This document shows positions 5,695-6,127 of a DNA stretch of 6,127 nucleotides, one piece after another. The translations under genes were made by a program, and so were the position numbers. Source of the stretch: Chloroflexota bacterium (GTDB lineage Bacteria > Chloroflexota > Anaerolineae > UBA4142); assembly GCA_016200825.1 (NCBI GenBank), contig JACQEA010000107.1:1-6127 (forward strand), read 5' to 3'. How positions within the stretch are numbered: position 1 is the first letter of the stretch; each line of letters starts with the position of its first letter. The notes beneath the pieces were generated by a model. It was not told the DNA's origin and made no database searches. It saw only the letters and a list, made by a program, of their open reading frames with translations.

Positions 5695-6127
5695 ATGACA
5701 ACACAATCACTTGCGGTTACAGTTAACGCGAACGCCGCGCTCGCCAAACGCGAACGCGCCAACGCGCTGCGCGATAATTTTCTACGCCTCACCTCCCTCG
5801 TCATCGTCCTCGCGGTGTGGGAAATTTATGGACGCTCCGTCAATCGCTTGCTCTTTGCGCCCTTCAGCGCAGTCGCGCAAGCGGCGGTGGAAATTATCGG
5901 CAGCGGCGAATTGTGGAAATATCTTTCGCTTAGTCTCGTCGTGTTTGCGCAAGGACTTGGACTCGCGATTCTCATCGGCATTCCGCTTGGTGTGTTGATG
6001 GCGCGCGTGCGCGTGGTGGATACGATTTTAGAAATGTACATCAGCGCGCTCTACGCCATGCCATTGATCGCGGTCGTGCCGTTGTTGGTGTTGTGGTTCG
6101 GATTTGATACGTTTGCCAAAACCATCG
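5695..6127 (+). CDS. ABC importer permease, SsuC/TauC-like (3' end outside window)
   Basis: Inner-membrane permease of the nitrate/sulfonate/taurine importer class. The frame is open from ATG 5695 to the window end (144 complete codons), so more than a third of the gene, probably including the EAA coupling loop, lies downstream. The visible part has a short, basic cytoplasmic N-terminus (AKRERANALRDN), a first membrane helix with the family-typical VLAVWEIYGR, then LLFAPFSAVAQAAVE, where the family usually has a 'lPsP..v' motif. A second helix (GLGLAILIGIPLGVLMARV) follows, then YISALYAMPLIAVVPLLVLWFGF, the classic 'P..a..Pl.i.wfG' segment of BPD_transp_1 permeases. It probably pairs with the ATPase at 1-645, but it could instead open a second transporter set downstream, because permease and ATPase genes of this class usually lie next to each other. 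Confidence 0.9.
   Translation, partial: MTTQSLAVTVNANAALAKRERANALRDNFLRLTSLVIVLAVWEIYGRSVNRLLFAPFSAVAQAAVEIIGSGELWKYLSLSLVVFAQGLGLAILIGIPLGVLMARVRVVDTILEMYISALYAMPLIAVVPLLVLWFGFDTFAKTI

Overview
The window is a single-direction (+ strand) gene cluster combining parts of a nitrate/sulfonate/taurine (NMT1/THI5)-type ABC importer with three catabolic-type enzymes. No tRNA, rRNA, CRISPR array or transposase gene was seen. The alanine/proline/threonine-rich linker behind a lipoprotein cysteine in the binding protein, the arginine- and CGCG-rich coding sequence, and the many dispersed intergenic inverted repeats suggest a bacterium of the Chloroflexota (Anaerolineae-like), probably from a metagenome. 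That placement is an inference; no marker gene is present.

Layout: 1-645 is the 3' part of an ABC ATPase. 646-899 is an intergenic stretch with one dispersed inverted repeat and one AT-rich near-perfect palindrome. 900-1906 is a substrate-binding lipoprotein gene broken by an internal out-of-frame deletion near 1290. 1907-1976 holds a strong hairpin. 1977-3251 is an intact M24 'pita-bread' (creatinase/aminopeptidase P-like) protein that lacks most of the expected metal ligands. 3252-3358 holds another inverted repeat. 3359-4503 is a paralogue of that M24 gene, broken by a deletion of about 130 bp near 4120. 4500-5489 is an ACMSD-like amidohydrolase/decarboxylase overlapping the broken gene by ATGA. 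5490-5694 holds two more repeat motifs. 5695 to the window end is the 5' part of an ABC permease with no stop inside the window.

Working model (inference): the importer brings in a small organic acid or nitrogen compound, the M24 proteins act on a C-N or similar bond, and the ACMSD-like enzyme carries out a decarboxylation or hydrolysis. The substrate cannot be read from the sequence. Three points stand out. Two genes carry similar deletions, each missing roughly 40-45 codons at a spot with apparent short microhomology. The M24 pair has substitutions at family active-site positions. Inverted repeats sit in four of the five gene junctions.
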